This document shows positions 1 to 10,338 of a DNA stretch of 64,000 nucleotides, piece after piece. This stretch comes from Euclidia mi (lineage: Eukaryota; Arthropoda; Insecta; Lepidoptera; Erebidae). Location: positions 20,806,807 to 20,870,806 of the forward strand of contig OX123190.2 in assembly GCA_944739405.2 (NCBI GenBank). The letters run 5' to 3'. Each line of letters starts with the position of its first letter. Positions within the stretch are counted from its first letter, which is position 1. The notes beneath the pieces are model-generated. The model was given only the letters and a program-made list of their open reading frames with translations, made no database searches and was not told the origin of the DNA. The position numbers and the translations under genes are program-made.

Positions 1-1135
1 TAACTATGGACATTTTCAAGAACTTTCGCGCGAACGCTCTACTCAGCAAAAAGTTCGAAGTTTTACTTACTGTCCATTTGCTCGAATGGTCGCCAGAATC
101 TTCGATAGAATGCATGCTACACTCTCGTTTGTTATTCTGTTACGTACATTTTTAATAAGGCTCATTACAGGTGAATGCTCAAGTGTATCAACACCATTAC
201 ATGCAATTAAAGTAGTAAATTTCGATAACTTCAACGAACTCTGTACCTATACTTCCTCATGACATAATTTATACCTACGCTGCTTATAGGGAAATACTAT
301 ATGCATATACTAATGTACAAGTCAACAATTTTGAGGAAAGGAAGATTTTACAGTCAAAGCAATTACTGTTCACGAATTGTCTCGCGCTAAATAGTGTGTA
401 GCTGTATGGTTAATAAACTCCGCGAAGTAAACTATCCTTTATTGAATGCAAAATTTGTTTTTGTGTAACATTATTTTGTTGTCTTAGAAACTGGAAGTAA
501 AACGTGACTTTAATTTGCAGTGGATCAACTTTAATCTGAAATCCATTGAAGTGAAATAGTGGTTATTTATATAACAGTGTTTGAGCGTAAGCGCCGTGGA
601 ATTCAAAGACACTTACGTCCTTTTGGAGGCGAAGTCACATCGCTTTGTGGATGTTGACCGCAGTATACAGGAAAGTCCATCTTCAGCATTATTACATTAT
701 TGTAAGTACTTACTAATTATAACCGTTAGTGTGCATTTGTAACCTATAGATTTAGACATAATTCTTTATTCTATAGATTTAGAGGACATGAACAGCGCCT
801 AGTCTTTCACAAAGTCAACGAGTTTGTTGAAAGACGGGCAACAAGTAATGAGGAATGCATATTTTTTGTTCTTTAGTTATATTTGCAGAATTCCAGAATG
901 GATAACAAAACCATCTTATGAGGCTATCACTTGCGCACGGATGCGACAATGCTCAGAAGGTACATGTTAGCAGCCCAGAATATTAAAAAAATTCGAACAC
1001 ATATAAAATGTATTTTGGATGTAGTGCATAATTTGTACCTTTTTTAAAACAAATTTTGAATATTCGCGGCGCTTAGTGTTCGAAATATAACGTATTCCAT
1101 ATTAGGAACGTATTACATAATTAAATTGGTACCTT
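1..1135. other. AT-rich intergenic sequence, nothing recognised
   Basis: No open frame with a recognisable protein, no terminal repeats and no RNA gene were found here. The stretch ends at the target duplication of the retrotransposon that follows. Confidence 0.5.
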
Positions 1136-1150
1136 TCCTCTAATAGACCT
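1136..1150. repeat. Target-site duplication, left copy (15 bp)
   Basis: TCCTCTAATAGACCT at 1136-1150 recurs exactly at 4048-4062. The two copies abut the poly(T) at 1151 and the 5' truncation at 4047, so they bracket the inserted retrotransposon. The bases outside differ (T at 1135 versus C at 4047), which fixes the length at 15 bp. Confidence 0.93.
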
Positions 1151-4047
1151 TTTTTTTTTTTTTTTTTTTTGTTCACTACGGTGGTAAAACTCTCCTTATG
1201 AGTCATCTCAACTCCGCCAACCCAGCCATTAGAACGGCTAGGCTTGGGACTGGCGGAGGAGGTATGTGGAGGCTCTCCCCTAAAGGCGTTCGGGGCATAC
1301 CCACTAAAAACCACCGCGGTGTCCCTACGGGTCCCGTGTGTTGGCGGGGTCACGCGATTCGCGATTTGCATACTTTCTCGCGACCCCGCCCGGGATTGGC
1401 CCGCCGTTGGTGTTGGCGGGCCCCGTCTCGTTATGATCTCGCAATCATCCATCAAACTTCTTGCATACATCAAACTTCTGGCATCCATCACCTCACAAAG
1501 CTACTTGGGAGGCGGCGAGGACACGCGCCGCCTCCCGCCTTTTGGCGGACAGGGAGCAGCCCCAGCGCTCACCGTCCGCAGGCAATAAATTTACGGCGGT
1601 CGGAGGTCGTCTCTAGTTCGACGTCCCCGACGCCCGGACCTACGGTTGGGGAGAGGGCGATGTATTTCCCTCTCCCGCTCCGCCGCCTCCTTGCTCAGCA
1701 TGACTGCTTCGCAGAAAGAGGCGACGGCGTTCCAAGACCTCTCACTCCGGACCATAGACAGAACTACGGCCGGGAGCGAGAGGACAACCGTATTGAGAGC
1801 CGCGACCAGATCACGGCGCTGCGATGCCCAGGCTGGGCATTCCGCCAAAGTATGCAACGCCGTGTCTTCGACAGGGTCGCGGCTGCTGCCACAATGGTGG
1901 CATCCGGGCGTTTCCTCCCGGCCTATCCTCCACAAATACCGGCCAAAACAACCATGGCCGGTGAGGATTTGAGTCAACCGGAAGGTGAGGACGCCGTGAC
2001 GTCTCTCCAACCACTCATCAACCACGGGACTTACCGCCACTATCGTGGCGTGCCCGGCGCTGGGGTGCACAAGTCGTGCCTTCCACTCCGCCACTAGGAC
2101 TTGGCGGAGCTCCGACCGACGCGCCTCGATGTCACGGTGCGCCGGTCTCTCGCCCTGCTCCAGGGCTTGCTGGCGCCATGTATAGAGTGACGCCAGCAGC
2201 TCAGCTTCCAGATCCCAGGGCGGTGATCCGGCTAGGAGGCTCGCTGCCTCAAAGGAGACCGTGCGGTAGCCTCGTATCAACCTGACGGACATGGCGCGCT
2301 GCGGTGCGCGAAGCGCCTTGATGTTGTGCGCCGTCAGGTCATGCGCCCATATCGGGGCCCCATAAAGGGCCATGGACCGCACGACTCCTTCATAGAGCCT
2401 CCGGCAGGAGGCGGTTGGTCCCCCAAGATTGGGCAGCAGTCTCGATAAGCCTGCCGCTGCCCCGAGAAGTTTGGGGGCCAAGCGTCCAAAGTGTTCGCGG
2501 AAATCCCATCGGCTATCGAGTACGAGCCCCAGGTATTTTAGGCTCTTCCCGATGCCGATGCGGACCCCTCCTACCATAATGTGGGCCCCTGCGGGTGGCC
2601 GTTTCCGAGGCCCGTGGAAACAAATGGCCTCGGATTTAGAGAGGGCCACCTCTAGGCCCAAACGCCGGATCCTTCCAACGACTTGTGCGACCCCAGCGGT
2701 CGCCCTTATAGCCGCCGCCCGGTACGTCTTATCACTCGCAGTGACGAGGGTGTCGTCGGCGTAACAAGTGACACCCACGCCAGGGAGGAGCGTACCGCGC
2801 AGCACCCAGTCGTAGCCGATGTTCCACAGAAGGGGGCCGAGGACCGACCCCTGTGGAACACCGCACGACATAACTCGCCGACTAATACCGAGATGACTCG
2901 GGTAGATGATATTTCTGTCACTTAAATAATCCCCGACTATACGGCGGAGGTATGGAGGCACTCGAAGGTAGTTGAGTGCCTCTCGAATACAACTCCAGGG
3001 CAGGGTGTTGAAAGCGTTGGCGATGTCAAGAGACACCGCCAAGACCACCCCGCCCCGGGAAACCTCTTCCTCCGCCAGACTCCTCACTGATCTTATTGCG
3101 TCAATTGTTGAGCGCCCTCGGCGGAAACCAAACTGCACGTCCGCCAAATCCGGGCCCACCGTGGTAAAGTGGTGGACGAGGCGCTCCGCGATGATATGTT
3201 CAAAGATCTTCGCGACCTCGTCCAACAACACTATGGGCCGATAGGCGGACGGGCTGTCCGCCGGGCGCCCTGCCTTTCTGATGAGGACCAGTTTCCCCGT
3301 CTTCCAGGCTCGTGGAAACTGGCCACCCTCAAGGCACGCTGTGAGGAGTCTCCCTAGTCGGGGTCCGAGCTCCTCTATTGCCAGGACCCACGCTCGGCCA
3401 GGAATGCCGTCGGGTCCTGGGGCGGTGTTTTTAATCCTCAACACCGCCGCTCGGAGTTCTACCCGAGTCACCTCGGGAACGTCGTCTATGTCCGCGTTGG
3501 CTGCCTCGGATGGCGGCGCCGTCATGGGCGGAGGGATATGTTCCGCCCGCGACGGGAACAGAGCGGCCACAACATCTTCGACCAGCTGTGGCCGGAGACT
3601 TTCCGTTAGAGGGGGCGCCCAGGAACGTAACTTGTTCCTGACCATCAAATATGGGCGCCCCCACGGATCTCGGTTGAGGGTCTCCAGCAATTCCTGGCGG
3701 GCGTCTTGCTTGGCCCGCCAGATGGCCTCTTTCAAGTTGTTCTTGGCCGCTCTGTACTCCTCGTACAATGCCGCCTCCCGGACAGTAAAATCGGGAGGGC
3801 GGCGACGCCTCCTGCGAAACCGGGCGTACTGGCGGCGCGCTGCGACGCAAATCTTGCGCAGGCGCGCGATGGTGTCGTTCCACCAGTACACCCGGCGTGG
3901 CCCAGATGTTCTACGGACTCTAGGCATCGCCGCGTCACAAACTTGTGTCATTGCCCCCCTGAACCAATCGGCCTCCATATTGATATCGTCAGGCCTGGTA
4001 GGTGTTGAAACCCAGGCCTGAACTATGGAGGCTTCCAGGAGGGCCTC
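1151..4047 (-). mobile_element. 5'-truncated non-LTR retrotransposon, R1-clade-like
   Basis: The element lies on the minus strand. It starts at its 3' end with 20 T (1151-1170, the poly(A) tail), followed by a GC-rich 3' UTR (1171-1590) and one long reverse transcriptase frame that is still open at the 5' truncation point (4047). A 15-bp direct repeat flanks it on both sides. The endonuclease domain and ORF1 are missing, as expected of incomplete target-primed reverse transcription. Its high GC content contrasts with the AT-rich surroundings. The R1-like assignment rests on the RT sequence style and the C-terminal CCHC motif. The insertion site is not ribosomal DNA. It cannot move by itself, but the clean target duplication and open frame point to a fairly young insertion. 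Confidence 0.93.
1591..4047 (-). CDS. Reverse transcriptase (ORF2 C-terminal part) of R1-like retrotransposon, 5' truncated
   Basis: The protein would copy the element's RNA into DNA at a nicked target. The frame is open from the truncation point (4047) to a TAA at 1591-1593; the first in-frame Met is at 3978 and gives 795 aa, but it is internal to the original ORF2. Counting from that Met: the post-endonuclease YWWNDTI motif is at about 31-37, the RT domain runs about 227-480, with the first catalytic Asp in SLDIANAF (Asp318), the GVPQGSVLGPLL motif at about 373-384 and the catalytic YADD box at 406-409. A zinc-knuckle-like C-x2-C-x12-H-x4-C (Cys693, Cys696, His709, Cys714) lies near the C terminus, as in R1-type elements. 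The apurinic endonuclease domain expected upstream is absent. No internal stop or frameshift is visible. Confidence 0.92.
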   Translation of the reverse strand, partial: EALLEASIVQAWVSTPTRPDDINMEADWFRGAMTQVCDAAMPRVRRTSGPRRVYWWNDTIARLRKICVAARRQYARFRRRRRRPPDFTVREAALYEEYRAAKNNLKEAIWRAKQDARQELLETLNRDPWGRPYLMVRNKLRSWAPPLTESLRPQLVEDVVAALFPSRAEHIPPPMTAPPSEAANADIDDVPEVTRVELRAAVLRIKNTAPGPDGIPGRAWVLAIEELGPRLGRLLTACLEGGQFPRAWKTGKLVLIRKAGRPADSPSAYRPIVLLDEVAKIFEHIIAERLVHHFTTVGPDLADVQFGFRRGRSTIDAIRSVRSLAEEEVSRGGVVLAVSLDIANAFNTLPWSCIREALNYLRVPPYLRRIVGDYLSDRNIIYPSHLGISRRVMSCGVPQGSVLGPLLWNIGYDWVLRGTLLPGVGVTCYADDTLVTASDKTYRAAAIRATAGVAQVVGRIRRLGLEVALSKSEAICFHGPRKRPPAGAHIMVGGVRIGIGKSLKYLGLVLDSRWDFREHFGRLAPKLLGAAAGLSRLLPNLGGPTASCRRLYEGVVRSMALYGAPIWAHDLTAHNIKALRAPQRAMSVRLIRGYRTVSFEAASLLAGSPPWDLEAELLASLYTWRQQALEQGERPAHRDIEARRSELRQVLVAEWKARLVHPSAGHATIVAVSPVVDEWLERRHGVLTFRLTQILTGHGCFGRYLWRIGREETPGCHHCGSSRDPVEDTALHTLAECPAWASQRRDLVAALNTVVLSLPAVVLSMVRSERSWNAVASFCEAVMLSKEAAEREREIHRPLPNRRSGRRGRRTRDDLRPP

Positions 4048-4062
4048 TCCTCTAATAGACCT
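4048..4062. repeat. Target-site duplication, right copy (15 bp)
   Basis: Exact repeat of 1136-1150, directly abutting the 5' truncation of the R1-like element. Confidence 0.93.
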
Positions 4063-4546
4063 ATCGGCAAACGGTTTTTGTCAGCGTATCATAAGAATTT
4101 TAATCACCTGGGTGATAAATCAATACAATTTCAATTCAATTCAATTAAATTATCAAAAAACACAGATACATTAAAATATTCTTATTATATAAAATCAAAT
4201 TTAAGGCTAAGTGGTTTATTAATAAAGTAGAAAGAACACCACTCCCGTACTAGTTAGAAAACTGTATCACAGTAAGTGGCTTCTCCCTTTACAAATTATT
4301 GTTTTGTATTTTAAAATTACCACAAAATAATTGTAATATTCGTAAACAAAAATAAAAAGGTAAAGCATTAAAATCAGTTTGTAATTAAAAGGTACAGTAT
4401 ACATATAACATTGACGCATTTATTATTAAAATTGCGTGTTGTGCATTTTGTAGAACACTTAATTGTAACATATAAAACTACGAGTCAGCTGAATCGTGAA
4501 TAGTGTGAGTGTGTTAGTAATGGTTGTGTTTAGCATTTATTTATAA
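4063..4546. other. AT-rich intergenic sequence
   Basis: Low-complexity CAATT runs at about 4130-4150 and otherwise featureless AT-rich DNA. No gene or terminal repeat was recognised. Confidence 0.5.
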
Positions 4547-4747
4547 CTAGAGGACGCCAGCAGCTACGCCTGCATTTTTTTTAAATATACCCATTTTGGC
4601 CGACCCCGTGGGAATTTCGGGAAATCCCTTCTTAGTGCACCCCTACAGTCCCCAAGGAACATACATGCCAAATTTCAGCTTCCTGCGCCCAATAGTTTCG
4701 GCTGTAGCGTGTCTGTCAGTCAGTCAGTAACGCAAGGATTTTATATA

Positions 4748-6040
4748 CGAGGGTCAAACTGAAAGTTCTTAGAACTGGCCACTTATAAACAATATAATAA
4801 AAAAAATATTCTAAAATTTGAAAATAGAACTCTTTGCCAATATTACTGAGTATATATTTCATTCATTTGTCATTTGTTTTACGATTTGGCGGCAAATTGA
4901 AAATTGTCTGTGTCACGTCAACATGAATTTAACACGAGAAAATTTTCGTGCAATGATTTTTTATGACTTTCGATGTCATTTAAGTCAACAAGAAAGTTAT
5001 GATAGACTACGATTGGCCTTTCACGATGAAGCCCCATCTCGTGCGACTTTTTACAACTGGTTTAATGAGTTTAAACGTGGTCGCACTAATCTCACTGATG
5101 ATGTACGTGAGGGACGGCCTTCTACGGCGACGACTGAAAATAACATCTGTGTTGTGCGGCGTATGATAGAGACTGACAAAAGAGTGACCTATCAGCAGAT
5201 TCGGACAAGCTTAGGCATCGGTATGAGTCAAGTGCACAAAATCCTCCACGAACATTTAGCGGTCGGGAAGCTTTGCGCCCGGTGGATACCTCATAATTTG
5301 ACTAAGGCTCAAAAACTCCATCGTGTGGATTGGTGCCGTAAAATGATTGAAAGATTTAACGGAGGTGACTCAAATGCTGTGTTCGACATACTAACAGGTG
5401 ACGAAAGCTGGATTTACTGTTATGATCCTGAAACCAAAAGACAATCTGCTCAGTGGGTGTTTCCTTTCGAGGAGTTGCCAACTAAAGTGAAGAGAGATCG
5501 AAGTGCGGGAAAAAAAATGGTGGCCTCGTTCTTTGGAAGGATAGGTCATTTCGCAACAATTGTGTTAGAGGATCAAAAAACAGTTTCTGCAGAATGGTAC
5601 ACTACCAATTGTTTGCCACTTGTCTTGGAAAAAGTTCGAGAGAAACGACCTCGCAGTAGGATCCTCCTTCACCACGACAACGCCTCGTCGCACACCGCCA
5701 AGCGAACGATCGACTATTTGGCGACATCAAACGTTGAATTACTGGGTCACCCGCCGTATAGCCCCGACCTCGCGCCTTGTGATTTTTATTTATTTCCAAA
5801 AATTAAAGAAAAACTTAAAGGAAAGCGGTTTATGAATGCTGAAGAAGCGGTGGCTGCGTATCGCGATGCCATTGAAGAGACCCCTAAGGACGAGTGGGCA
5901 AAGTGCTTTTCCCAGTGGTTCTATCGCATGCAGCGGTGTATTGACGTCAATGGACAATATTTTGAAAAGATATAATAAAACTAATAACTGGCTAATGTAA
6001 TCAGTTTTTGATTTTCTAAGAACTTTCAGTTTGACCCTCG
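4748..6040 (+). mobile_element. Complete mariner transposon
   Basis: A 1,293-bp element with perfect 27-bp terminal inverted repeats (4748-4774 and 6014-6040, beginning CGAGGGTCAAACTGAAAGTT) and a TA duplication outside each end (4746-4747 and 6041-6042). It carries one uninterrupted transposase gene. Size, TA target and TIR length are normal for mariner. Removing it together with one TA restores the Helitron-like repeat exactly as seen in the second copy at 7307-7498, so the insertion is confirmed by an empty-site comparison inside this window. Perfect TIRs and an intact frame indicate recent arrival. Confidence 0.97.
4923..5975 (+). CDS. Mariner transposase (DD34D)
   Basis: The protein cuts and pastes the mariner at TA sites by binding its inverted repeats. 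The ATG at 4923 gives 350 aa, close to the usual mariner length of about 345; the frame is also open upstream to 4818, but that would add 35 residues without family resemblance. An N-terminal pair of helix-turn-helix regions (about residues 1-115) precedes WIPHNL (121-126, the WVPHEL linker motif). The catalytic triad is complete: Asp160 in TGDESW, Asp252 in HHDNASSHT and Asp287 in YSPDLAPCDF, with exactly 34 residues between the last two, the mariner signature. No stop or frameshift interrupts it. It therefore looks capable of activity, although sequence alone cannot show this. Confidence 0.97.
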   Translation: MNLTRENFRAMIFYDFRCHLSQQESYDRLRLAFHDEAPSRATFYNWFNEFKRGRTNLTDDVREGRPSTATTENNICVVRRMIETDKRVTYQQIRTSLGIGMSQVHKILHEHLAVGKLCARWIPHNLTKAQKLHRVDWCRKMIERFNGGDSNAVFDILTGDESWIYCYDPETKRQSAQWVFPFEELPTKVKRDRSAGKKMVASFFGRIGHFATIVLEDQKTVSAEWYTTNCLPLVLEKVREKRPRSRILLHHDNASSHTAKRTIDYLATSNVELLGHPPYSPDLAPCDFYLFPKIKEKLKGKRFMNAEEAVAAYRDAIEETPKDEWAKCFSQWFYRMQRCIDVNGQYFEKI

Positions 6041-6048
6041 TATTAAGA

Positions 6049-6539
6049 TATTCATTTTAATTACATGCTATATAGAGCCGTATTTATCTTCATTACATTC
6101 ACAATGTATTTAAGGTACATAATCGGATAAGGATTAATGCTGATTATTAAGATAATAATTACAATGATGAATTTACAATTTAATGTTAATAGGTTACTAT
6201 TCTAATGAGGTTCTGTTAAGTACATAACTAATATATTGAATGATATAATTATGACAACCAAATTATATTAAAGTTTAGTTATAGCGAGTTTAGTATGTAG
6301 CAAGCGGAGTGAAGTCTTAGTATCTTCATAATCAACGGTGTTGATATATCTCCTCTCTGCCATAATTTTCGCCGGACAGATAGCATTCTTACCAATTATA
6401 ATCTCCGTCCACAAACGGAAACCCTTTTTGATTATTGTACCAACGTTATGCCGACCAATGTCATTAAACAAATTACCAATTAAAAAATAACCCTACAATA
6501 ATACATATAGGTAAATATAATTTTGGGCATCCGTGATTT
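6049..6539. other. AT-rich sequence, nothing recognised
   Basis: A 67-codon open frame on the minus strand (6268-6471) resembles nothing I know and is probably chance. No repeat ends were found. Confidence 0.4.
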
Positions 6540-6865
6540 AATATGAAAGGAATGCTTAGGTGGTTTGGACACGTGGAGCGAATGAGTGAAGAAAGAATGA
6601 CGAATCAGATATATAAGGCAAATGTGTGTGGGCAAGTCGGTCGCGGCAGACCTCGGCGGACATTCTTCGACCAAATTGGAGACATCCTAAGAAACGGAAA
6701 GGTCCGAAGTACCCGCAACCGGCGAGCATGTATGAAAAGAGTAATGAGTGTAGAGGAAGCGCGTGAGGTTTGTAAGGATAGGAGCAAGTGGCGTTCTGTT
6801 GTCTCTGCCTACCCCGACGGGAAGGAGGCGTGAGTATATGTATGTATGTATGTATGTATGTGATT
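6540..6865 (+). mobile_element. 3' tail of a non-LTR retrotransposon, RTE-like
   Basis: The + strand frame 6543-6833 encodes the C-terminal end of a reverse transcriptase polyprotein: MLRWFGHVERM, then GRGRPRRTFFDQIGDIL, then SVVSAYPDGKEA and a stop. It is followed at once by a (TATG)n tail (about 6836-6862). The same C-terminal sequence occurs at 31733-32350 and 44160-44311, also with short tandem-repeat tails, so this is one LINE family with microsatellite 3' ends. The RT core is absent. RTE is the most likely clade, judged from the 3' tail type and remembered lepidopteran sequences. Confidence 0.75.
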
Positions 6866-6980
6866 TATTAACTTATTACATAGAACATAATAAAGCGGTA
6901 AATCTTATTACACAATTATGTTATAAAACAAAAACATTTTCGAGACGGTACAGAAGATGAAATTACCTTTAACTTTGGTA

Positions 6981-7974
6981 CCATAAAATGGGGCTATTTG
7001 ATACAAAAAAAAAATATTCTGCAATTATTTTTGTCATCTTTTATTTTTGACTTACTGTGAAATACGTTTTGCGTTAAGCGTACGTAGCTCTATGAATGTA
7101 CATAAATAAAACACAAAATATAAGCATGGTATTCACTATATTTCTTTTTAATGTTGCCTTTCCAATTTACCCTCAAGGTGGGGTAATTTGATAGGTGCGG
7201 TAAAAATGACTAAAGAAATGGCTATTATTAAGCCGTTATTTTAATTATTTATTGTATTTGGTATCTGTTAATAATTAAACAATAAAACAAAATCTTAGAC
7301 TTCAAATCTTAATATATAAAATCCTAGCTTTACTGACTGACTGACAGACACGCTACAGCCGAAACTATTGGGCGCAGGAAGCTGAAATTTTTAGGGACCG
7401 TAGGGGTGCACTAAGAAGAGATTTCCCGAAATTCCCACGGGATCGGCCAAAACGGGTAAATTTAAAAAAATGCAGGCGTAGCTGCTGGCGTCCTCTAGTT
7501 AAAAATATAATACCAACACACATACTATGGGGCTATTTGGAAATGGAGGAATTTGTTAGTAACAAATAACCCCATTTCAGCTTCTAAAAAGCCCCATTCA
7601 AAATAATGTTGAGTAACGGCATAAAAACAACAAGCCCTTATAAAACGACACCACACACAACTATTTGAATAGTCAAGAAAACAACTTAACTTATCACAAT
7701 CACAAAAACTTGTATAAAACTAATGTTTCAACTGAAAGTTTTCAGCTAAAATTTTTACCGCTGTTGACCCAATGTCATTCTCTGAGTCATAAAACATCAC
7801 ACGTCCGACCTTACTCGAGGCTGATTGGTCGATTTTGACGTCAAACAAAGCTAGCAACTGCTAAACAACAAATGGTTGCGTTCAAAGTTACAATATCTTA
7901 TTTTTAGGGATGTGTTCAAAAATATTTTTATTTCCTAAATAACCCCGCGGTTCTTAAATTACCCCATTTTAAGG
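6981..7974. mobile_element. MITE-like DNA element with AAAATGGGG ends (copy 1)
   Basis: The ends are inverted: CCATAAAATGGGGCTATTTG on the left (from 6981) and CCCCATTTTAAGG on the right (to 7974), each next to a TA (6979-6980 and 7975-7976). Inside, the end motif recurs in both orientations: GGGGTAATTTGATAG near 7180, GGGGCTATTTGG near 7529, TAACCCCATTT near 7570, AATAACCCCG near 7940. No transposase frame is present. It resembles the element at 14940-15918. A Helitron-like copy (7307-7498) is nested inside. Confidence 0.65.
7307..7498 (+). mobile_element. Helitron-like non-autonomous repeat, uninterrupted copy
   Basis: Starts with TC (7307-7308) and ends with CTAG (7495-7498), flanked by A and T. 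It is the same family as 4547-6048, in inverse orientation, and serves as the empty-site reference for the mariner there. Confidence 0.65.
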
Positions 7975-7976
7975 TA

Positions 7977-9168
7977 CACATATATTATTAAACGAATCTC
8001 CACTTGCTACTTGATTATTTATTTTAGAAAGTAAGGCTCGCACATAATTATGATTATTTATGAAGGATTGCTTCGACAAACTTATGCTTTTACTATCTGT
8101 CCTGCGCTTACATCCGCGTTATTTATGGGGAATTATAAAACGAGCGAATAAAAATAACTAAGCGACTGATGATGAGATACCTACTGTTTTAATTACTTGA
8201 GCGGCATGTAAGCGATAAATTAACTAATCTAACGACGAATATTCAATAATAATAAAATTTAGAACGAGCGTACTAAAGGCGGGTTGTGATTAATCCATTT
8301 CAGATGTTATAATTCCAGCCATGCGACTAAATGACTAGGTAAGCGACTAGAAATACAGACTCATCTCTATCTTGAAGTCGGGCGATTTCAATATTAAGAT
8401 AGAGATGATTTTTCCAATTGAGGTTTTACATAACGAGCTGCTAAAAATGTCACTTTAAACAAGGTTTTGTTAGCTGCTTTATTAATGATTATTGGTTACT
8501 TCATTCTATTTATGTTTATTAATTTGATACGCTTTTTTATTAAAACTACAGATTGTTTGGGCGCGCGAATTCCAATGGGGCGGGGCAACAAATCGATGGA
8601 TGGTCAGATGAGCAGAATCAGAGCCGACGAAGATGACGAAACTACCTTCATTTCGAAAATCACGCTCTATTTATTTATGAAAATAATCTCGTTCACTCGA
8701 GAAAATTAATAGGTTATGTTAGGTTTTCTTGTGGCCCTATACCCAAAAATAAGAGCACTGCGAAGCAGGGCTCCGTTAACTTAGCTTAAAAGACTGAAGC
8801 GTCTTATTTATTGTTTCATTTAAGTACCTAACCTTAAATAATAAAATTTCCTGGCTTATAGTGTTTCTTCAAATAGTTATTTCATTTAATTTTTTTTTAT
8901 AAAAATTTGAGCTCATAGTACTTTGCTCATTATAGTATAAGTAGTTAGTATAAATGGTTTTTCTATTAGAAACACTTCATTTAAAGTAAAATTCCGCTCA
9001 TTATAAAAAAAACATTTGCTAAATATTGAAATTGCTAGGTATATTGCTAAATTTCTCATCACCCGCAGTTAGTCGCTCACTTAGTAATTTGATAACCTCA
9101 ATTAATAGGCTTGTGACCACTAAGAATAAATCGGTTTGACTGTAGTATCTATAGATTCATTATGATTT
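7977..9168. other. AT-rich sequence with one dispersed repeat fragment
   Basis: 8700-8790 (TAGGTTATGTTAGGTTTTCT, then GAAGCAGGGCTCCGTTAAC) is a dispersed repeat that recurs inverted at about 18205-18300 and 30675-30760. An 80-codon open frame at 8467-8709 has no recognisable features and is not called a gene. Confidence 0.45.
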
Positions 9169-9518
9169 TAAGGCCCACTTGCACAACGATTCTTAAATTG
9201 AATTAAGATGTATTTAACGAGAAAAAAAAATTAAACACCACTAGCGTCTTGCACAACGAAAAATTTGTCGAGTAATATGATTTAAGAACTGTCAAAATTA
9301 ATTACCGAAAATCGGCTGTTTAGTGGCTAATTTCATTTAAGAACTGTCACACTGATGTTGGCATCTTGTCATTAGCGACGAAAATTATCAATAATTATAT
9401 AACTGGAACGGACGACGCAGCAGGGGGAGGCCTATGTCCAGCAGTGGACGTCCCTAGGCTGACATGATGATGATGATGATATAACTGATGACAATGTACC
9501 TACTTGTGTTAATGTTAA

Positions 9519-10338
9519 CCCTAGAATCCTACACTATTTGGCGCATATGTTATTCCTACACTGGGGTGCTGGAACACCCCATACTAAAATGACTGTAATC
9601 CTTAAAATAACAAAAAACAATTAATGAAAATACGTTTTATTAAACATAATCGGTAACTTGAGATCACTAATCAGCCTTATTACTCAAAGTTAAATGTAGT
9701 TTGAGCAACAGCGCTTGTAGGATTTGGTCCTTTTTTGAGGATCACTGCAATGGACTAAGTTGGCATCCGGTGACGGTCCTCCAAATGTTCATGTATCAGT
9801 TCCAAACCTAATTTCAAAACTGTCTGCTGAAACTTTATATTTGGCTTATTATTTGATCTTGAACACTTGTAAAGAACCCAGGAATTACAAATGGTCCCAA
9901 CTTCTATTTCTTCCTCGCCAGATTTGTGGTCTAGAATAGAGCTTATTTCTTCGTAATTCAAACCTCTGACAGCCATCCGAAACAAAATAAATAAAATTCA
10001 TTGAATTTTACCTTCATAATATCTAAAAATATCTGTATTTAATTCATATAAGACTATTGTTTTAATAAATAATCAAATTTAATAACTTATTACATATAAA
10101 TGCATCAATCGTAATAAATAATCTTAGGATTTTACTACACTGGGGTACTGGCGTACCCCACAGCACTTATACAGGCGACCATACAACGCGGTCCCTCGTC
10201 ACGGTGTTGACGTAACGCGAGCGGTTGACACCAAACTAAAATACTCCGACGCGCGAATTCGTGGATATTAAAGAAATTGAGATATTTAGAAAACAAATCG
10301 GTGTGGGGTGTACCTGCACCCCATGTAGGGTTCTAGGG
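9519..10338 (-). mobile_element. Internally deleted piggyBac element
   Basis: Ends CCCTAGAATCCTACA and TGTAGGGTTCTAGGG are bounded by TTAA on both sides (9515-9518 and 10339-10342). CCCTAGAA with TTAA target sites is the piggyBac signature. Secondary inverted GGGGT..ACCCC motifs lie inside (about 9562-9577, 10141-10160, 10305-10320). Only the last 76 codons of a transposase survive. Confidence 0.88.
9755..9985 (-). pseudogene. piggyBac transposase, C-terminal remnant
   Basis: A 76-codon minus-strand frame encodes the tail of a piggyBac-type transposase, recognisable from ICNSWVLYKCS, KFQQTVLKLGLELI and HEHLEDRH. The catalytic aspartates and the C-terminal Cys-rich domain are missing. The second copy at 11586-11807 is collinear but has two stop codons. 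Not functional. Confidence 0.75.

Larger units (their letters stand above)
4547..6048 (-). mobile_element. Helitron-like non-autonomous repeat, split by a mariner
   Basis: On the minus strand the repeat begins with TC (6048-6047) and ends with CTAG (4550-4547). It is flanked by A before the TC and T after the CTAG, the A|T insertion pattern of Helitrons. Without the mariner and one TA, its 207 bp match the inverted copy at 7307-7498. Shared landmarks are a CTGACTGACTGACAGACA block near one end and GCTGGCGTCCTCTAG at the other. Further diverged copies are near 29173, 40762 and 42160. It encodes nothing, and Helitron membership is inferred from the ends only. Confidence 0.65.

Noticed and set aside
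601..710. Possible exon ending ATTATTG|TAAGTA with upstream TTTGCAG at about 515-521
   Set aside because: Splice-like borders exist, but the enclosed sequence has stops in all frames and no family resemblance.
1102..2097. Open frames of 129, 299 and 114 codons on both strands over the R1-like 3' region
   Set aside because: They are GC-rich shadows of the retrotransposon ORF and its 3' UTR without any family motif.
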